6,765 nt of DNA from Chloroflexota bacterium (GTDB lineage: Bacteria; Chloroflexota; Anaerolineae; Anaerolineales; Villigracilaceae). Every line of letters starts with the position of its first letter. Within the stretch, counting starts at the first letter, position 1. The stretch is taken from NCBI GenBank assembly GCA_016875755.1, contig VGOX01000122.1, positions 1-6,765 of the forward strand, written 5' to 3'. Of this stretch, positions 5,428-6,765 are shown piece after piece. Made by a program: the position numbers and the translations under genes. The notes beneath the pieces were generated by a model. That model made no database searches. It was not told the DNA's origin and worked only from the letters and a program-made list of their open reading frames with translations.

Positions 5428-6110
5428 GCGCATCCGTCCGATTTTTTGCACGGAAGATATTGCCGCTCTTTGCGGATATCGAAGTGCGCGGCGATGTGAG
5501 CAAACTTCCCAAAGGCGGATACATGCTTGCCTCGAACCATCTGGGACGGTTGGATTCACTGGCGGTCTATTACGTTATTGACAATGACGACCTCATCCAT
5601 CCACTGACGGACAAATATAAAAAATACTGGTGGGCGCGCATCATGACGTGGTGGCTGAATGTCACCTGGCTGACGCGCGGTGAAGCGGACATGAGCGCCA
5701 TGCGCGATTTCATATCCCGTTTGAAGAATGGGGGGGTGATGGTCATTGCCCCCGAAGGCACCCGCTCGAAAACAGCGAGTCTGCTCAAAGCGGAGCCGGG
5801 CGCGATCTATATTGCGAGTTCGGCAAAAGTGGGAATCATCCCTGTGGCGCTCACTGGCACGGAAGATGCCGATGTAATGGCGCGGTTGAAGAAATTCCAA
5901 CGGTTGAAGATCACGATCACGGCTGGCGACGAGATTTATTTCCCACCCGACATCAAATCTGTCAAAGGCGCAGAGCGCGATGCCATGTTACAGTCCGCGA
6001 TGGATGAAGTGATGTGCCGCATTGCCGCCATGCTGCCTGAGAGGTATCGGGGATATTACAAGGATTTTCCGAGGGTGAAGAGCTTGCTTCAGGCGCTTTC
6101 ACAGAACTGA
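5424..6110 (+). CDS. PlsC-family acyltransferase, second of a tandem pair
   Basis: 228 residues; the ATG lies in the ATGA overlap with the upstream paralogue, so translation is probably coupled. Motif positions are the same as in the first copy: NHLGRLD with His39 and Asp44, APEGTR at 109-114 and IIPVALTGTE at 138-147. The C-terminal block DEVMCRIAAMLPERYRGYY (194-212) is nearly identical in pattern, which shows a local duplication. Motif II differs: LTRG (83-86) replaces FIDR, so the acceptor pocket has probably changed. The N-terminus is less hydrophobic than in copy one (ARKILPLFADIEVRG, 9-23), so membrane association would be peripheral. The pair may carry out two different acylations or use different acyl chains; the sequence does not decide this. 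The 3' end overlaps the convergent STAS gene by 22 bp. Confidence 0.9.
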   Translation: MSASVRFFARKILPLFADIEVRGDVSKLPKGGYMLASNHLGRLDSLAVYYVIDNDDLIHPLTDKYKKYWWARIMTWWLNVTWLTRGEADMSAMRDFISRLKNGGVMVIAPEGTRSKTASLLKAEPGAIYIASSAKVGIIPVALTGTEDADVMARLKKFQRLKITITAGDEIYFPPDIKSVKGAERDAMLQSAMDEVMCRIAAMLPERYRGYYKDFPRVKSLLQALSQN

Positions 6111-6508
6111 CAACCCCGCTTCTCTGCCTCGACGATGGCTTGGTCGCTGGACCAGAAGAAGTTTTCCTCGCCAATGGTTTGGACAAGTCCGCCGCGTTTC
6201 ATCATTGTATATGCATTCTCATGGACGCCTGCGAACATAAGCGTGCCGCCTTGCATATGGAGTTTCTCGTGCAGACGGTGGAGGGCTTCAATGCCTGCTG
6301 TGTCGATCAGCGAGACGCCACGCATCGAGAGGATCAGGGCGTGGGTATCTTTTAAATTGGAAAAGGCCTCATTGAATTGACCTGTCGCCGCAAAGAAGAG
6401 GGGACCTGTGAGAAATGCAACGCGGACATGCTGACATTGCCCCGTTGTTTCAATCCCTCTCTGTTTGAGCCGTTCCGTATCTACATCCTGCACACTATTC
6501 AGGGTAAC
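6089..6508 (-). pseudogene. C-terminal STAS domain of a SulP-type anion transporter, 5' truncated
   Basis: The frame is open from a TAG at 6509-6511 to the TGA at 6089-6091; the first usable start is GTG 6493 (134 residues), without a ribosome-binding site. It is a STAS domain of the SulP transporter kind: LTGPLFFAATGQF (28-40), ALILSMRGVSLIDTAGIEALHRL (52-74), then GGTLMFAGV (82-90) and IGEENFFWSSDQAI (107-120). The phrase GPLFF and the closing NxFxSxDxAI are typical of SulP tails rather than of free anti-sigma antagonists. The Ser of SpoIIAA-like DSSG is Ala here (DTAG), so phospho-switching is unlikely. A SulP protein has about 400 membrane-domain residues before this; none is present. The coding stops where mobile-looking DNA begins. 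It overlaps the acyltransferase end by 22 bp. A free-standing STAS gene remains possible. Confidence 0.65.
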
Positions 6509-6639
6509 CTAAGTTGTCTAACAGAAAGTCCGGCAGCGTGAAAGAAACTGAGGATCAAATCAGGTCTACGCCGCAAACGAGCAAAACCGAGATTAAGCAT
6601 GGAACGAATATCCTCTTTTGTTTTTGGGCAGGCATTCCT
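6499..6639 (-). pseudogene. C-terminal protein fragment, possibly an old transposase remnant
   Basis: A minus-strand frame runs from just inside a TAA (6640-6642) to a TGA at 6499-6501, 46 codons. It reads like real protein, not noise: CPKTKEDIRSMLNLGFARLR (about residues 4-23), then a hydrophobic helix LILSFFHAAGLSVRQLRL. There is no plausible start or ribosome-binding site, except possibly an internal ATG within RSMLNL. I do not recognise the family with certainty. A compact basic/hydrophobic C-terminus beside a second transposase suggests the tail of an insertion-sequence transposase. Its stop codon lies within 10 bp of where the SulP-type frame is lost. Confidence 0.35.
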
Positions 6640-6707
6640 TTAAGTGGATAAGGAAAATTAGACACGAAAACGGGCATAATTAAGGTGCAGTTTCTGGAGA
6701 AAAACCA
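6509..6707. mobile_element. Mobile-DNA boundary region upstream of a transposase start
   Basis: About 200 bases between the broken STAS frame and a transposase start codon. The left two thirds hold the minus-strand C-terminal fragment. The right third (about 6640-6707) is an A-rich leader with CATAAT (6675-6680) and GGAG (6696-6699) before the plus-strand start. The segments TGTCTAA (6515-6521) and TTAGACA (6658-6664) are inverted copies, but only over 7 bp. I cannot fix an exact element end or a target-site duplication because the far end is outside the window. Confidence 0.35.
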
Positions 6708-6765
6708 ATGCCCAAAAGAAAACGCCTATCCGCTCTACAAAAAGCCCAGATCGTGCTGGAGGCAA
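6708..6765 (+). CDS. Start of an IS3-OrfA-like transposase (3' truncated by window edge)
   Basis: Only 19 codons are inside the window. ATG 6708 has GGAG eight bases upstream. The translation begins MPKRKRLSALQKAQIVLEA. A basic start followed by a helix of the type S-A-x-x-K-A-x-I-V-L-E-A resembles the first helix of the helix-turn-helix in OrfA proteins of IS3-family elements, which bind the element's ends and are usually joined to OrfB by programmed frameshifting. Too little is present to fix the family. A different HTH protein is possible. Confidence 0.5.
   Translation, partial: MPKRKRLSALQKAQIVLEA

Noticed and set aside
6515..6664. TGTCTAA / TTAGACA as terminal inverted repeats of a 150-bp mini-element
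   Set aside because: Only 7 bp match and the flanks diverge at once. The left copy lies inside an open protein frame and no target duplication is visible.

Overview
The window looks like chromosomal DNA from a free-living bacterium with a compact genome. A member of the Chloroflexota (Anaerolineae-like) is my best guess. It rests on the mix of gene families, the intermediate G+C and an archaeal/SCP2-style thiolase. It is an inference from gene content, not a placement.

Layout, left to right. (1) The 3' part of a MalY/PatB-type PLP enzyme (+) runs into the window and ends convergently, with an 8-bp overlap, against a nitroreductase-fold gene (-). The latter carries the substrate-binding residues of iodotyrosine deiodinase. 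(2) Behind the deiodinase-like gene are its own sigma70-type promoter and, abutting it, an intrinsic terminator that closes a separate upstream transcript of about 200 nt. That segment has no convincing ORF but can form a nested multi-helix fold: a candidate small structured RNA. (3) A two-gene minus-strand operon encodes a lipoprotein with an emfourin-like pattern (emfourins inhibit M4 proteases) and a small HExxH protein, with 4 bp between the genes. (4) Divergent from it is a non-canonical (SCP2/archaeal type) thiolase gene with unusual active-site residues. (5) A PilZ c-di-GMP receptor gene follows, with its own promoter (a palindrome sits in the spacer) and a strong terminator. (6) Two tandem, clearly paralogous PlsC-like acyltransferases overlap by ATGA; the first may be translated from a leaderless mRNA. 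(7) A minus-strand STAS domain of SulP-transporter type overlaps the second acyltransferase tail-to-tail by 22 bp. It lacks the whole membrane domain and stops at a region that looks like mobile DNA: a minus-strand C-terminal protein fragment, then the start of a plus-strand IS3-OrfA-like transposase that runs off the window.

Functionally this is a set of small independent units: sulfur amino-acid metabolism, flavin reductive chemistry, cell-surface proteolysis control, acyl-CoA chemistry, c-di-GMP signalling and phospholipid synthesis. The parts most worth a second look are the candidate structured RNA, the emfourin-like/HExxH pair, the thiolase with a displaced cysteine and the broken SulP gene.
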